Positions 35,779 to 44,174 of a stretch of DNA of 64,000 nucleotides are shown here, piece by piece. The notes below the pieces were generated by a model. It was not told the DNA's origin and made no database searches. It was given only the letters and a program-made list of their open reading frames with translations. The position numbers were made by a program, and so were the translations under genes. The first letter of the stretch is position 1, and every line of letters begins with the position of its first letter. Source of the DNA: Streptomyces sp. TRM68416 (lineage in GTDB: Bacteria > Actinomycetota > Actinomycetes > Streptomycetales > Streptomycetaceae); the NCBI RefSeq assembly GCF_014596915.1, contig NZ_JACVWU010000011.1, positions 124,001 through 188,000 of the forward strand, read 5' to 3'.

Positions 35779-35935
35779 GGGTGTTCCTTGGGGATCGGGT
35801 GCGCAGTGGTGCGGTGGTGCGGTGATGTGGGTGTGGGCGAACCGGGGTTCGTCCTCGGGCCGCGATCGGGTGGCCTGACCCTTCCGCTCCTGGCAGTCGG
35901 CGGCCGCTCGTTCGCTGGGTCAATAAGAACAGAGG

Positions 35936-35990
35936 CTGTGAACCGAGTCAACATGATTCACAGCGCCTGCTGTGTACACGGCCGTGAATG
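35936..35990. promoter_or_regulatory. Palindromic sites in the lipoprotein/methylase divergent promoter
   Basis: A perfect GTGTACAC lies at 35972-35979. It is flanked by the related pieces CTGTGAAC (35937-35944), GATTCACAG (35955-35963) and CCGTGAAT (35982-35989). The same octamer and its GTGAACAC variant recur inside the methylase-like gene, which supports a shared binding protein. Confidence 0.6.
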
Positions 35991-36071
35991 GGTGGATCTC
36001 TCGTGCGTCGGTATGCTCGGCTGCACAGGCTGAGTCAGGCGGGTGCGGGGCGCAACGAGGGGAGCCGGCGG

Positions 36072-38309
36072 GTGCAGGACAACGCGACAGAGGTGACCGC
36101 GGCCGGAATCGCACGGCTCGCCGGCGTCGGCCGCGCCGCCGTCAGCAACTGGCGGCGGCGGCACGCCGACTTCCCCAAGCCCGTCGGGGGCACCGAGACC
36201 AGCCCGGCCTTCGCGCTCGCCGAGGTCGAGGCCTGGCTGCGCCGCCAGGGCAAACTCGCCGAAGTGCCGCTGCGCGAACGGGTCTGGCAGCAGCTCGCGG
36301 GCCACCCCGAAGGACCGGTCACGGCACTCACGCACGCCGGCTGCGTCCTGCTGCTCATCCATGACCGGCCCACGGTCTGGCTGGAGGTGAGCGCCGGCTC
36401 CGACGAACGGCTCGCCGCGATGCTGCCCGGCGCGCTGGACGAGGTGCTGGCCCCGCGGTTCGGCGTGAACACCCACGGGAGTGTTCACAGACCGACTGCC
36501 GTGGATGAGCCGCCCGCTGTGAACACGGCAGAGGCGAAGAACCCGGGCGGCGGTGTACACGGGCCGGGCACCGTGAACACCCCGGACGCTGTGAACACGA
36601 CGTCACCTGTTCACACGCCTGTCTCGGCCCGCACCCCCGCTCCGGCTCAAGCAGCCTCCTCGGCGCCCGCGCCCACCCCCGCCCTCCATCCCCCCTCCGG
36701 CCCCGCCCTCCTCACCTCCGCCCCCCTCCTGCGCGGCGCCGCCGAACTCGCCGCCGAGATGGGCGGCGCCCGCCAGGCCTTCGAGTTCCTGCTCGGCCGG
36801 CACCTCGACGCCAACCCGCGCCAGTACACGCTCACCCCGTCCGAACTCGCCGCCCTCATGGCCGACCTGGCCGGCCCCGCCCGCACCGCCCTGGACCCGG
36901 CCTGCGGCACCGGCGCCCTCCTGCGCGCCGTAGCCCCCCGCCCCGACCAGGAGCTGTACGCCCAGGACAGCGCCCCCGACCTCGCCGCGCTCACCGCGCT
37001 CCGGCTCGCGCTGCACACCCGGGCCACCGTGCGCGGCGCCGTCGGCGACACCCTGCGCGCCGACGGCCACCCGGAGCTGCGCGCCGACGCCGTCCTGTGC
37101 CACCCGCCCTTCAACGAGCGCAACTGGGGCCACGACGAACTCGCCTACGACCCGCGCTGGGAGTACGGCTTCCCGGCGCGCACCGAGTCCGAGCTGGCCT
37201 GGGTGCAGCACGCGCTCGCCCGGCTGCGCGACGGCGGCACCGCCGTGCTGCTGATGCCGCCCGCCGCCGCCTCCCGCCGCTCGGGCCGCCGTGTGCGCGC
37301 CGACCTGCTGCGCCGCGGCGCGCTGCGGGCCGTCGTCGCGCTGCCGGTCGGCGCGGCACCCCCGTACAACATCCCGCTCCACCTGTGGGTGCTGCGCCGC
37401 CCCGACAAGGCACCGGCGCAGCCCGAGGTGCTGCTCGTGGACGTCGGGCGGTTCGCGACCGAGGGGCGCGGCGGGCCCGACTGGCGGGCCGTGCGGGACG
37501 CCGTGCTCGACGCCTGGCGGGTCTTCGACCGCGCCGGCACGCTCGACGAACGGCCCGGTCTGGCCCGTGCGCTGCCCGTCATCGAACTCCTCGACGACGA
37601 CGTCGACCTCGCGCCGGCCCGCCACCTGCCGCCCCCCGCGGCGGCCGACGGCGCCGAGGCGCTCACGGCCGTGCGCGACCGGCTGGGGGAGACCCTGATG
37701 AGGCTGACCGCCGACCTCACCCCGTCCCCCGTGGCCGGCGCACGGCCCGCGCGCTGGCCGCTCACCACCGTCGGTGAACTCGCGCGCGGGGGCGCCCTGG
37801 TGCTGCGCACCGGCGGAAACGGCGGCCACGCGCGCGTGCCGGTCCTCACCGACCACGACGTCGTCGCCGGAACGGCCCCCTCGGGCACGCTGCCCGAGAG
37901 CGACGAGGAGCCGGTGCTGACGGTGCCGGGCGACGTGGTCGTGCCGGTGCTCGGCGGCGGCTCCATGGCGCGCGTGATCGACGACGCGACGGGGGGCGCC
38001 GCCCTGGGGCGCAACCTCGTGCTCCTGCGCCCCGATCCCACGGCGCTCGACCCGTGGTTCCTCGCCGGCTTCCTGCGCGGCACCGCCAACAACCGCCAGG
38101 CCAGCAGCTACGCGTCCACGGCCACGCGCCTGGACGTGCGCCGCCTCCAACTGCCCCGGCTCCCGCTCGACGAACAACGGCGCTACGGCGCGCGCTTCCG
38201 CGCACTCGACGAGTTCGAGCGGGCGCTCAGGCGCGCGGGCCGGCTCGGGGACCAGCTCGTGCGCGGTATGTACGACGGTCTGACCGACGGGACGGTCGCA
38301 CCCGGCTGA
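36072..38309 (+). CDS. Helix-turn-helix / N6-adenine methylase-like / specificity-domain fusion
   Basis: 745 residues from a GTG at 36072 (AGGGGAG upstream). Residues about 8-40 form a helix-turn-helix (AGIARLAGVGRAAVSNWRRR). A Pro/Ala/Thr-rich linker (about 130-215) with repeated VNT/VH words follows. The HsdM-like core has motif I in DPACGTGALL (about 275) and, at the motif IV position, CHPPFNERNW (about 343-352): the usual N/D of NPPF is H. The C-terminal third (about 555-740) looks like an HsdS target-recognition unit ending LPLDEQRRYGARF. No restriction subunit is nearby. Seven GTGWWCAC-like sites lie in the linker DNA. It may be a weak or inactive methylase used as a DNA-binding protein. 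Confidence 0.82.
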   Translation: MQDNATEVTAAGIARLAGVGRAAVSNWRRRHADFPKPVGGTETSPAFALAEVEAWLRRQGKLAEVPLRERVWQQLAGHPEGPVTALTHAGCVLLLIHDRPTVWLEVSAGSDERLAAMLPGALDEVLAPRFGVNTHGSVHRPTAVDEPPAVNTAEAKNPGGGVHGPGTVNTPDAVNTTSPVHTPVSARTPAPAQAASSAPAPTPALHPPSGPALLTSAPLLRGAAELAAEMGGARQAFEFLLGRHLDANPRQYTLTPSELAALMADLAGPARTALDPACGTGALLRAVAPRPDQELYAQDSAPDLAALTALRLALHTRATVRGAVGDTLRADGHPELRADAVLCHPPFNERNWGHDELAYDPRWEYGFPARTESELAWVQHALARLRDGGTAVLLMPPAAASRRSGRRVRADLLRRGALRAVVALPVGAAPPYNIPLHLWVLRRPDKAPAQPEVLLVDVGRFATEGRGGPDWRAVRDAVLDAWRVFDRAGTLDERPGLARALPVIELLDDDVDLAPARHLPPPAAADGAEALTAVRDRLGETLMRLTADLTPSPVAGARPARWPLTTVGELARGGALVLRTGGNGGHARVPVLTDHDVVAGTAPSGTLPESDEEPVLTVPGDVVVPVLGGGSMARVIDDATGGAALGRNLVLLRPDPTALDPWFLAGFLRGTANNRQASSYASTATRLDVRRLQLPRLPLDEQRRYGARFRALDEFERALRRAGRLGDQLVRGMYDGLTDGTVAPG
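36465..36614. repeat. Cluster of seven GTGAACAC/GTGTTCAC/GTGTACAC sites inside the methylase-like gene
   Basis: Sites start at 36465, 36481, 36519, 36553, 36573, 36591 and 36607 (the last is CTGTTCAC). Both orientations occur, giving different codons (GTG AAC AC versus GTT CAC), so the conserved feature is the DNA word more than the peptide. The same word occurs in the gene's promoter region at 35972. Confidence 0.85.
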
Positions 38310-38350
38310 GACACCGGAACACGGGAGTGGTCCGCGGGAAGTGATCAGTG

Positions 38351-38392
38351 CGACAACGGTTCGGTACAACCCGGGACCGCATGTCGTTGTCG
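38351..38392. promoter_or_regulatory. Inverted repeat upstream of the membrane protein-kinase operon
   Basis: CGACAACG (38351-38358) and CGTTGTCG (38385-38392) are inverted copies 26 bp apart. A third GCGACAA copy lies near 38409. They fall about 90-130 bp upstream of the operon start, so an operator or leader hairpin is possible. Confidence 0.45.
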
Positions 38393-38483
38393 ACCTATAC
38401 GCTCGAAGCGACAATCGCAGGAACGGGGTTGCCGGGCGTCGGCCGCCCTCGTCCGCCCACCTCATCAGGCACCAGGAGCTGTC

Positions 38484-39119
38484 ATGCATGGCCACGGCTA
38501 CACGCAGCCGGTGAAGCCGCCGCCGCCCACCGGGTGGCTGGTCTTCCTGCGCGTGTTCTTCGTGGTGCTCTCGGTCTTCACCATCGGCCTGCTGGCCTGG
38601 ACGATGCTGCTGCGCCTGGCGATCGTGACGCGCAGGACGCTGGACTGGGTGCTGTTCGTGGCCGCGCTCGGCGCCGACATCCTCGCGCTCGTGCTGATCG
38701 GCACCGAGCCCGGCGACGAGATCCACACGGCCGGCGGCTGGACGGGCATGATCCTGCTGCTCGGCACCCTCGTCGCCGCCATCTCGTACTACCTCGCCGC
38801 CGACGTACGCCACTACCACCAGCTCCGCTACGGCGCCTACACCCCGCGCCCCGCCCCGGCCCCGGGCTACGGCTACCCCCAGCCCCAGCCCCAGCCGCAG
38901 TCGACGTACAACGCCACCACCGTCTTCCAGACCCCGGCGCCGACCCCGGCCCCCACCGCGCAACCGCCCGTCACGCAACCCGCCCCGCCCCCGCCGCCCC
39001 AGCGCCCCGCGCCCGCGCGCATCGACCAGGTCCGCGCCGAGCTCGACGAGCTCAGTGACTACCTGCGCCACCACGACGGCCGGAACAACGGCGGACCCGA
39101 GGGCGGCAGCCGACCGTGA
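38484..39119 (+). CDS. Small membrane protein with Pro-rich cytoplasmic tail
   Basis: 211 residues. Three or four membrane segments lie between about 18 and 110 (WLVFLRVFFVVLSVFTIGLL; LDWVLFVAALGADILALVLI; TGMILLLGTLVAAISYYLA). A long Pro/Gln/Ala-rich tail follows, ending in a short acidic helix, IDQVRAELDELSDYLRHH. The stop overlaps the GTG start of the kinase gene (GTGA), so the proteins are made together. It may be the membrane partner or substrate of that soluble kinase; the Thr-rich tail offers candidate phospho-sites. Family unknown. Confidence 0.8.
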   Translation: MHGHGYTQPVKPPPPTGWLVFLRVFFVVLSVFTIGLLAWTMLLRLAIVTRRTLDWVLFVAALGADILALVLIGTEPGDEIHTAGGWTGMILLLGTLVAAISYYLAADVRHYHQLRYGAYTPRPAPAPGYGYPQPQPQPQSTYNATTVFQTPAPTPAPTAQPPVTQPAPPPPPQRPAPARIDQVRAELDELSDYLRHHDGRNNGGPEGGSRP

Positions 39120-40645
39120 CGACCGCACGTGTCGTCGCCGGCCGGTACGAACTGTCGACGCTCATCGGGCAGGGCGGCATGGGCCAGGTCTGGACGGCGT
39201 ACGACCAGCGCCTCGACCGGCGCGTGGCGGTGAAGCTGCTGCGCCCCGACAAGGTGGCCGGGCAGGAGGCGGACGAACTGCGCCGCCGTTTCGTGCGCGA
39301 GTGCCGGGTGACCGCGCAGGTCGACCACCCCGGGCTCGTCACGGTGCACGACGCGGGCAGCGAGGGCGAGGAGCTGTTCCTCGTCATGCAGTACGTCGAC
39401 GGCGCGGACCTCTCCGACCATCTCGCCGAGCACGACCCGTACCCGTGGCAGTGGGCGGTCGCGGTCGCCGCGCAACTGTGCGCCGTGCTCAGCGCCGTGC
39501 ACGCCGTGCCGATCGTCCACCGCGACCTCAAGCCGCGCAACGTGATGGTGAAGCAGGACGGCACGGTCACCGTCCTCGACCTCGGCGTCGCCTCCGTCAT
39601 GGACGCCGACACCACCCGCCTCACCCACACCGGCACCCCCATCGGCTCGCCCGCCTACATGGCGCCCGAGCAGGCCATGGGCGGTGCGGTCGGCCCGTAC
39701 ACCGACCTCTACGCCCTCGGCGTGCTGCTGCACGAACTCCTCAGCGGCGACGTGCCGTTCTCCGGCTCCACGGCGCTCGGTGTGCTGCACCGGCACCTGT
39801 ACGAGCCTCCGCTGCCCGTGCGCCGCCTGCGCCCCGAGGTGCCCGAGGCGCTCGAAACACTCGTCCTGCGCCTGCTCGCCAAGGACCCCCAGCACCGCCC
39901 GGCCTCCGCGCAGGAGGTGTACGAGGACCTGGCGCTGCTCCTGCCCGCGCGCGGGATGCCCACAGGGGCGCCCCTGGACCCCACGCGCCCCTTCCTGCGC
40001 CCGCACGCCCCCTGGCCGGACCGTGCGCGCACGCCCGCGCCCCAGCCCGCCCCCGTCACGCCGTCCGCGCCCGCCACCGAGAAACCGGACGTCGCGCGCG
40101 CCGTCGACGAGGTCAAGCGCCTCCTCGGCGAGGGCCGCATCACCCAGGCCGTCGACATCCTCGGCGCCATCCTGCCCGCCGCGGCGGAGCAGCACGGCGA
40201 GCACTCCCCGGTCGTCCGCACCCTGCGCAAGCAGTACGCGGCCACCCTCATGGACGACGGCCAGTACCGGCGCGCGCTGCCCGAACTGCGCCGCCTCGCC
40301 GACGAACGCGCCGCCGAGGCCGGCCACGCCGACCCCCAGTCCCTGCGCCACCGCGCCGACGCCGCCCACTGCCTGGAACAGCTCGGCGAACCGGCGGCGG
40401 CGCTCGCCGAGTACCGCGCGCTGCTGCCGTACTACGAGAACCAGTACGTGGCCGGCGACCCCGGTCCCGCCCACGACGTCCGCCGCCGCATCGGCCACCT
40501 CCTCCTCGCCCTCGGCGACCGCGCCGCCGCCCACGACACCCTGATCCGCCTCCTGCACGACGTGGAACGCCTCCACGGCCCGGTCCACCCCCTGGCGACC
40601 GACATCCGCAGGACACTCCAGTGGCTGGGACAGGTGCGCGGGTAG
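39116..40645 (+). CDS. Soluble Ser/Thr protein kinase with C-terminal TPR-like region
   Basis: 509 residues. The kinase domain (about 10-275) has GQGGMGQVW, the ATP-anchoring AVKLL (K40), catalytic HRDLKPRN (near 137-144) and APEQ (YMAPEQAMGG). The magnesium loop reads DLG instead of DFG, a variant compatible with activity. After a Pro-rich linker (about 290-330), helical repeats resembling TPRs (RITQAVDILGAILPAAAEQH; PAAALAEYRALLPYYENQ) fill the C-terminus. No membrane segment or PASTA domain. It is coupled to the upstream membrane protein gene. Confidence 0.93.
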   Translation: MTTARVVAGRYELSTLIGQGGMGQVWTAYDQRLDRRVAVKLLRPDKVAGQEADELRRRFVRECRVTAQVDHPGLVTVHDAGSEGEELFLVMQYVDGADLSDHLAEHDPYPWQWAVAVAAQLCAVLSAVHAVPIVHRDLKPRNVMVKQDGTVTVLDLGVASVMDADTTRLTHTGTPIGSPAYMAPEQAMGGAVGPYTDLYALGVLLHELLSGDVPFSGSTALGVLHRHLYEPPLPVRRLRPEVPEALETLVLRLLAKDPQHRPASAQEVYEDLALLLPARGMPTGAPLDPTRPFLRPHAPWPDRARTPAPQPAPVTPSAPATEKPDVARAVDEVKRLLGEGRITQAVDILGAILPAAAEQHGEHSPVVRTLRKQYAATLMDDGQYRRALPELRRLADERAAEAGHADPQSLRHRADAAHCLEQLGEPAAALAEYRALLPYYENQYVAGDPGPAHDVRRRIGHLLLALGDRAAAHDTLIRLLHDVERLHGPVHPLATDIRRTLQWLGQVRG

Positions 40646-40900
40646 CGACGGAGGCGGGTCAGGGTCAGGCTGCTCCGGCGGCCCGGAAGCGCCGGAGCAG
40701 TTCGACGGCCGGTGCGCTGTCCGGATCAAACGTGCCGCCGGTCTGTCCCGTTGGGACGCTCGGTCCCCACACGCGGACACCGTGGCACCGGAAGCAGAAG
40801 GCCATCCGGCGCCGCGCCGGTGCCGGAACTCCCGCTGAATCGTTGGTCCAATGGGTTGGCCAGAGCTTTCCCACTGCCTACCATCGATCACCGCAAGACT

Positions 40901-40918
40901 TTGTGCACCGTCGCACAA
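40901..40918. promoter_or_regulatory. Palindrome upstream of the SurA-like gene
   Basis: TTGTGCACCGTCGCACAA: two 6-bp arms with a 6-base spacer, ending 9 bp before the ribosome site. It may be an operator or a 5' UTR hairpin affecting translation from the TTG start. Confidence 0.5.
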
Positions 40919-40938
40919 GCTCTCCTCGGGAGGTTTCC

Positions 40939-41583
40939 TTGCACCGCCGCCGTCGCACCGCGCTCCTCCTCTCTGCCGCGATCGCCGCGGCACCCCTGCT
41001 CACCGCCTGCGGAAACGATGCGCATCCCGGCGCGGCAGCCGTCGTCGGCGGCCAGCGGATCACCGTGTCCCAGCTGGAGAGCCGGGTGAACGAGGTCCGC
41101 GCGGCGCAGCGCGCGGCCGTGCAGGACGAGGCCCAGTACGCCCAGGCCGTCGCCCGCACCGGCAGCCTCACCCGCGACACCCTGCACGGCATGGTCCTCG
41201 ACCGGGTGCTGCACCGGGCCGCGCAGGACGCGGGGGTGACCGTCACCCGCAAGGAGATCCAGCAGATGCGCACCGGCCTGGAGCAGCAGGCGGGCGGTGC
41301 CGAGGTGCTGGAGACGACGTGGCTCCAGCAGTACGGCGTCGCCCCGGAGCGCCTGGAGGAGAACCTCCGCCTGCAACTGGAGGCCCAGAAGCTCGCCGCG
41401 AAGCTCGGTACGGACACCAGTCGGCCCGAGTTCTGGAAGGCCCTGTCCGACGCGTCGCAGAAGCTCGGAGTCGACCTCAACCCGCGCTACGGCACCTGGG
41501 ACGTGCAGAAGAGCAGCCGCGTGGACGCCGAGACGCCCTGGCTGCGCGAGGTGACGGCGGCCGGACAACAGCAGACGGCATGA
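40939..41583 (+). CDS. SurA N-terminal-domain lipoprotein
   Basis: 214 residues from a TTG at 40939, preferred because GGGAGG lies 5 bases upstream and a lipoprotein signal begins there (RRRRTALLLSAAIAAAP, then LLTAC; C23 is the likely anchor). The mature protein carries AAAVVGGQRITVSQLESRV and LDRVLHRAAQDAGVTVTRKE, the SurA_N/PpiC N-terminal helical fold. No parvulin isomerase domain is present. It is probably an extracytoplasmic folding helper. The mazG gene follows within 65 bp. Confidence 0.85.
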   Translation: MHRRRRTALLLSAAIAAAPLLTACGNDAHPGAAAVVGGQRITVSQLESRVNEVRAAQRAAVQDEAQYAQAVARTGSLTRDTLHGMVLDRVLHRAAQDAGVTVTRKEIQQMRTGLEQQAGGAEVLETTWLQQYGVAPERLEENLRLQLEAQKLAAKLGTDTSRPEFWKALSDASQKLGVDLNPRYGTWDVQKSSRVDAETPWLREVTAAGQQQTA

Positions 41584-41647
41584 GCCCGGCGCCGGCCGCC
41601 CTGTGGACAACTCGGGGGCTGTCGGTGCCGTGGGTTACGTTCGGATC

Positions 41648-42616
41648 GTGAACGCAACCAGCCCCGAAGCCGCCCCCGGCCGCATCGTCCTGCTCACCAC
41701 CAGCCACCGCGTCGCGCCCGGCCTGCTGTCCTGGCCCGCCTGGCAGGCGCTGCACGCCGCCGACCGCGTGCTGTGCGCGGACGGCGCCCACCCGCAGCTG
41801 CCGTACCTGCGCGAGGCGGGGATACGGGTGGACGAGGCGGCCCCGACCGCCGAGGAGCTGGTCGACGCGTGCGCCGGAGGCCGGACCGTCGTGGTCGTGG
41901 CGACCGGCGAGGGCGAACCGGCACTCACCGACGGCCTCGCCCGCCTCGCCGGCTCCGGACGCGTCGCCATGCCGGACCTTGAGCTGCTCCCCGCCTCCTA
42001 CGACCTGCCCGGCGCCCGCCTCCTCGACCTCGTCCAGGTCATGGACCGCATCCGCGCCGAGTGCCCCTGGTCCTCCCGGCAGACCCACAAGGGACTGGTG
42101 AAGTACGGCATCGAGGAGGCGTACGAACTCGTCGAGGCGATCGAGGAGGGCGACCGCGACGAACTGCGCGAGGAACTCGGCGACGTACTCCTCCAGGTGG
42201 TGTTCCACGCCCGTATCGCCGAGGAGGATCTCGATGCCCCGTTCTCCGTCGACGACGTCGCCGGCACCATCGTCACCAAGCTGATCCACCGCCACCCGCA
42301 CGTCTTCGGCGACGAGACGGCGACCACCCCCGAGGAGGTCAAGGCCCACTGGCTGCGCACCAAGGCCGAGGAGAAGCAGCGGGAGTCGGTGACGGACGGC
42401 ATCCCCCTCGGCCAGCCCGGCCTCGCCCTCGCCGCCAAGCTGGCCTCCCGCGTGCGCACCGCCGGCCTGGACGTCCCCCTGCCCCGCACCGACGGCATCG
42501 GCTACGACCTCCTCGCCCTCGCCGTCCGCGCCGAGGCGGAGGGCGTCGACCCGGAGGCGGCACTCCGTGCGGCGGGACGGGCGTACCGGGACGCGATCAG
42601 GGCGGCGGAGGGCTGA
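41648..42616 (+). CDS. mazG: Nucleoside triphosphate pyrophosphohydrolase MazG
   Basis: 322 residues from a GTG at 41648 (the frame is open from 41603). The MazG domain at about 130-235 has ECPWSSRQTHKGL, EEAYELVEAIEEGD and EELGDVLLQVVFHARI, with the acidic EExxE/ExxD metal ligands intact. It hydrolyses (d)NTPs to monophosphate and pyrophosphate, cleaning damaged nucleotides. The first 110 residues resemble a shrunken tetrapyrrole-methylase module like that of YabN, as is usual for actinobacterial MazG. The sequence TGTGGACAA (a DnaA-box match) lies 38 bp upstream. Confidence 0.95.
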   Translation: MNATSPEAAPGRIVLLTTSHRVAPGLLSWPAWQALHAADRVLCADGAHPQLPYLREAGIRVDEAAPTAEELVDACAGGRTVVVVATGEGEPALTDGLARLAGSGRVAMPDLELLPASYDLPGARLLDLVQVMDRIRAECPWSSRQTHKGLVKYGIEEAYELVEAIEEGDRDELREELGDVLLQVVFHARIAEEDLDAPFSVDDVAGTIVTKLIHRHPHVFGDETATTPEEVKAHWLRTKAEEKQRESVTDGIPLGQPGLALAAKLASRVRTAGLDVPLPRTDGIGYDLLALAVRAEAEGVDPEAALRAAGRAYRDAIRAAEG

Positions 42617-42691
42617 GGACCCGCTCTCGCCGCGACCGTCAGCCCCGGCGCACGCAGGGGCAGCGGACGGACACCTCCCCGGACAGGCCCA

Positions 42692-43930
42692 TCAGGCGGA
42701 GGTGAACCGCACAGGGAGCTCCCGCAGGCCACGCATGATCAGCCCTCCGCGCCAGCGCAGGTCGGCGGGGTCGCAGGCGAGCTGCAGGTCCGGCAGGCGG
42801 CGCAGCAGGGTCTCCAGGGCGGTACGGCCCTCGAGGCGGGCCAGCGGAGCGCCGAGGCAGTAGTGGATGCCGTGACCGTACCCGAGGTGCTGGTTGTCGC
42901 CGCGGGACAGGTCGAGGGTGTCCGGATCGGCGAAACGCGCGGGGTCGCGGTCCGCGGCGGCGAGGACGACCAGGACCGGGTCGCCGGTGGCGATGCGCTG
43001 CCCGCCGATGGTGAGCGGCTCCGTGGCGAAGCGCCAGGTGGCCAGCTCGACCGGCCCGTCGTAGCGGAGCAGCTCTTCGATGCCGGTGTCGAGCAGTGCT
43101 GTCTCGCCGCGCTCGATCGACTCCTGGAGCAGGGCCCGCTGCGGGGGGTTGAGCAGGAGCGCGTGCACGCCGTTGCCGATCAGGTTGATCGTGGTCTCGA
43201 AGCCCGCGAAGAGGAGCACGAAGCACATGGCGGCGGCCTCGTTCTCCGTGAGGTGCTCGCCGTGGTCGGAGGCGCGGATGAGGCCCGAGATGAGGTCGTC
43301 GCCGAGATCGTTCCGCTTGCGGTGGATGAGTTCGGCGAGGTAGCCACGGATCTTCTTCACGGAACGGGCGACGCCACCGCGCGGTCCTCCGCCGTGCCGG
43401 ATCATCATCCCCGCCCAGTCGCGCAGGTCGTCCTGATCCTCGCGGGGGACGCCGAGCAGGTCGCAGATCGCGTAGATGGGGAGGGGGAAGGCGAAGTCGT
43501 GGATGAGGTCGGCCTCGCCCCGCCGCGCGAACCGGTCGATGAGGTCGTCGGTCAACTCCTGCACCCGGGGGGCGAATTCCGCCACGCGGCGGGGCGTGAA
43601 CGCCTTGGACACGAGGCGGCGCAGACGGGTGTGGTCCGGCGGGTCGATATTGAGCAGATGCGTCATGAGATTGGCGCTGCGCTCGCCGGGGATGCCGGTC
43701 TTGTTCTTTCCGTGCGCGTCTTCGGCATGGTGGTCGGGGTTCTTGGACAGCCGCCCGTCCGCGAGTGCCTGGCGTGCGTCGGCATAGCGGGTCACCAGCC
43801 ATGCCTCGACGCCGCTGGGCAGTGTGGTGCGCCGGACGGGGGCGTTCTCGCGCAGCCAGGCGTAGGCCGGGTAGGGGTTGGCGGCGAACTCCCAGGTGAA
43901 GAGCTCGGGTGCGGTGTTCGGGACGGTCAC
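42692..43930 (-). CDS. Cytochrome P450
   Basis: 412 residues, soluble bacterial class (CYP105/107-like by length and motifs). The I-helix reads LLFAGFETTINLIGNG, the K-helix EELLRYDGP contains the ExxR pair, and the haem-binding loop HLGYGHGIHYCLGAPLAR has the axial Cys. It needs a ferredoxin and reductase, and none is adjacent. The substrate cannot be predicted, and there is no biosynthetic cluster around it, so a general oxidation role is possible. Divergent from an rpf gene. Confidence 0.95.
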   Translation of the reverse strand: MTVPNTAPELFTWEFAANPYPAYAWLRENAPVRRTTLPSGVEAWLVTRYADARQALADGRLSKNPDHHAEDAHGKNKTGIPGERSANLMTHLLNIDPPDHTRLRRLVSKAFTPRRVAEFAPRVQELTDDLIDRFARRGEADLIHDFAFPLPIYAICDLLGVPREDQDDLRDWAGMMIRHGGGPRGGVARSVKKIRGYLAELIHRKRNDLGDDLISGLIRASDHGEHLTENEAAAMCFVLLFAGFETTINLIGNGVHALLLNPPQRALLQESIERGETALLDTGIEELLRYDGPVELATWRFATEPLTIGGQRIATGDPVLVVLAAADRDPARFADPDTLDLSRGDNQHLGYGHGIHYCLGAPLARLEGRTALETLLRRLPDLQLACDPADLRWRGGLIMRGLRELPVRFTSA

Positions 43931-44174
43931 GTCACGACCGTATCCGTAGGCGCGGCGGGTGCGCGGACGGCCGGGTCGGAAGCCGAACTCCCCGGCACGA
44001 CCGGCCCGCTTCGGGCACCGTCAAACGTGACGCACCCTCAACTCTGTGATCTTCACGTGATCTGCGCGGCATTAACTTGTGACTAGTGATCGTCTGCCGA
44101 TACGTTCACTCGTCAGCGCGGCGCCTCGCTCGACTCGCCGCGCGGATCCCCGCTGTCTCGCGAAAGGCCTCTGC

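Noticed and set aside
36465..36614. DnaA-box cluster or replication origin
   Set aside because: The word GTGWWCAC does not match the Streptomyces DnaA box, and the cluster lies inside a coding gene with no origin genes nearby.
42692..43930. Secondary-metabolite cluster around the P450
   Set aside because: Neighbours are mazG and rpf; no biosynthetic, ferredoxin or tailoring genes adjoin.
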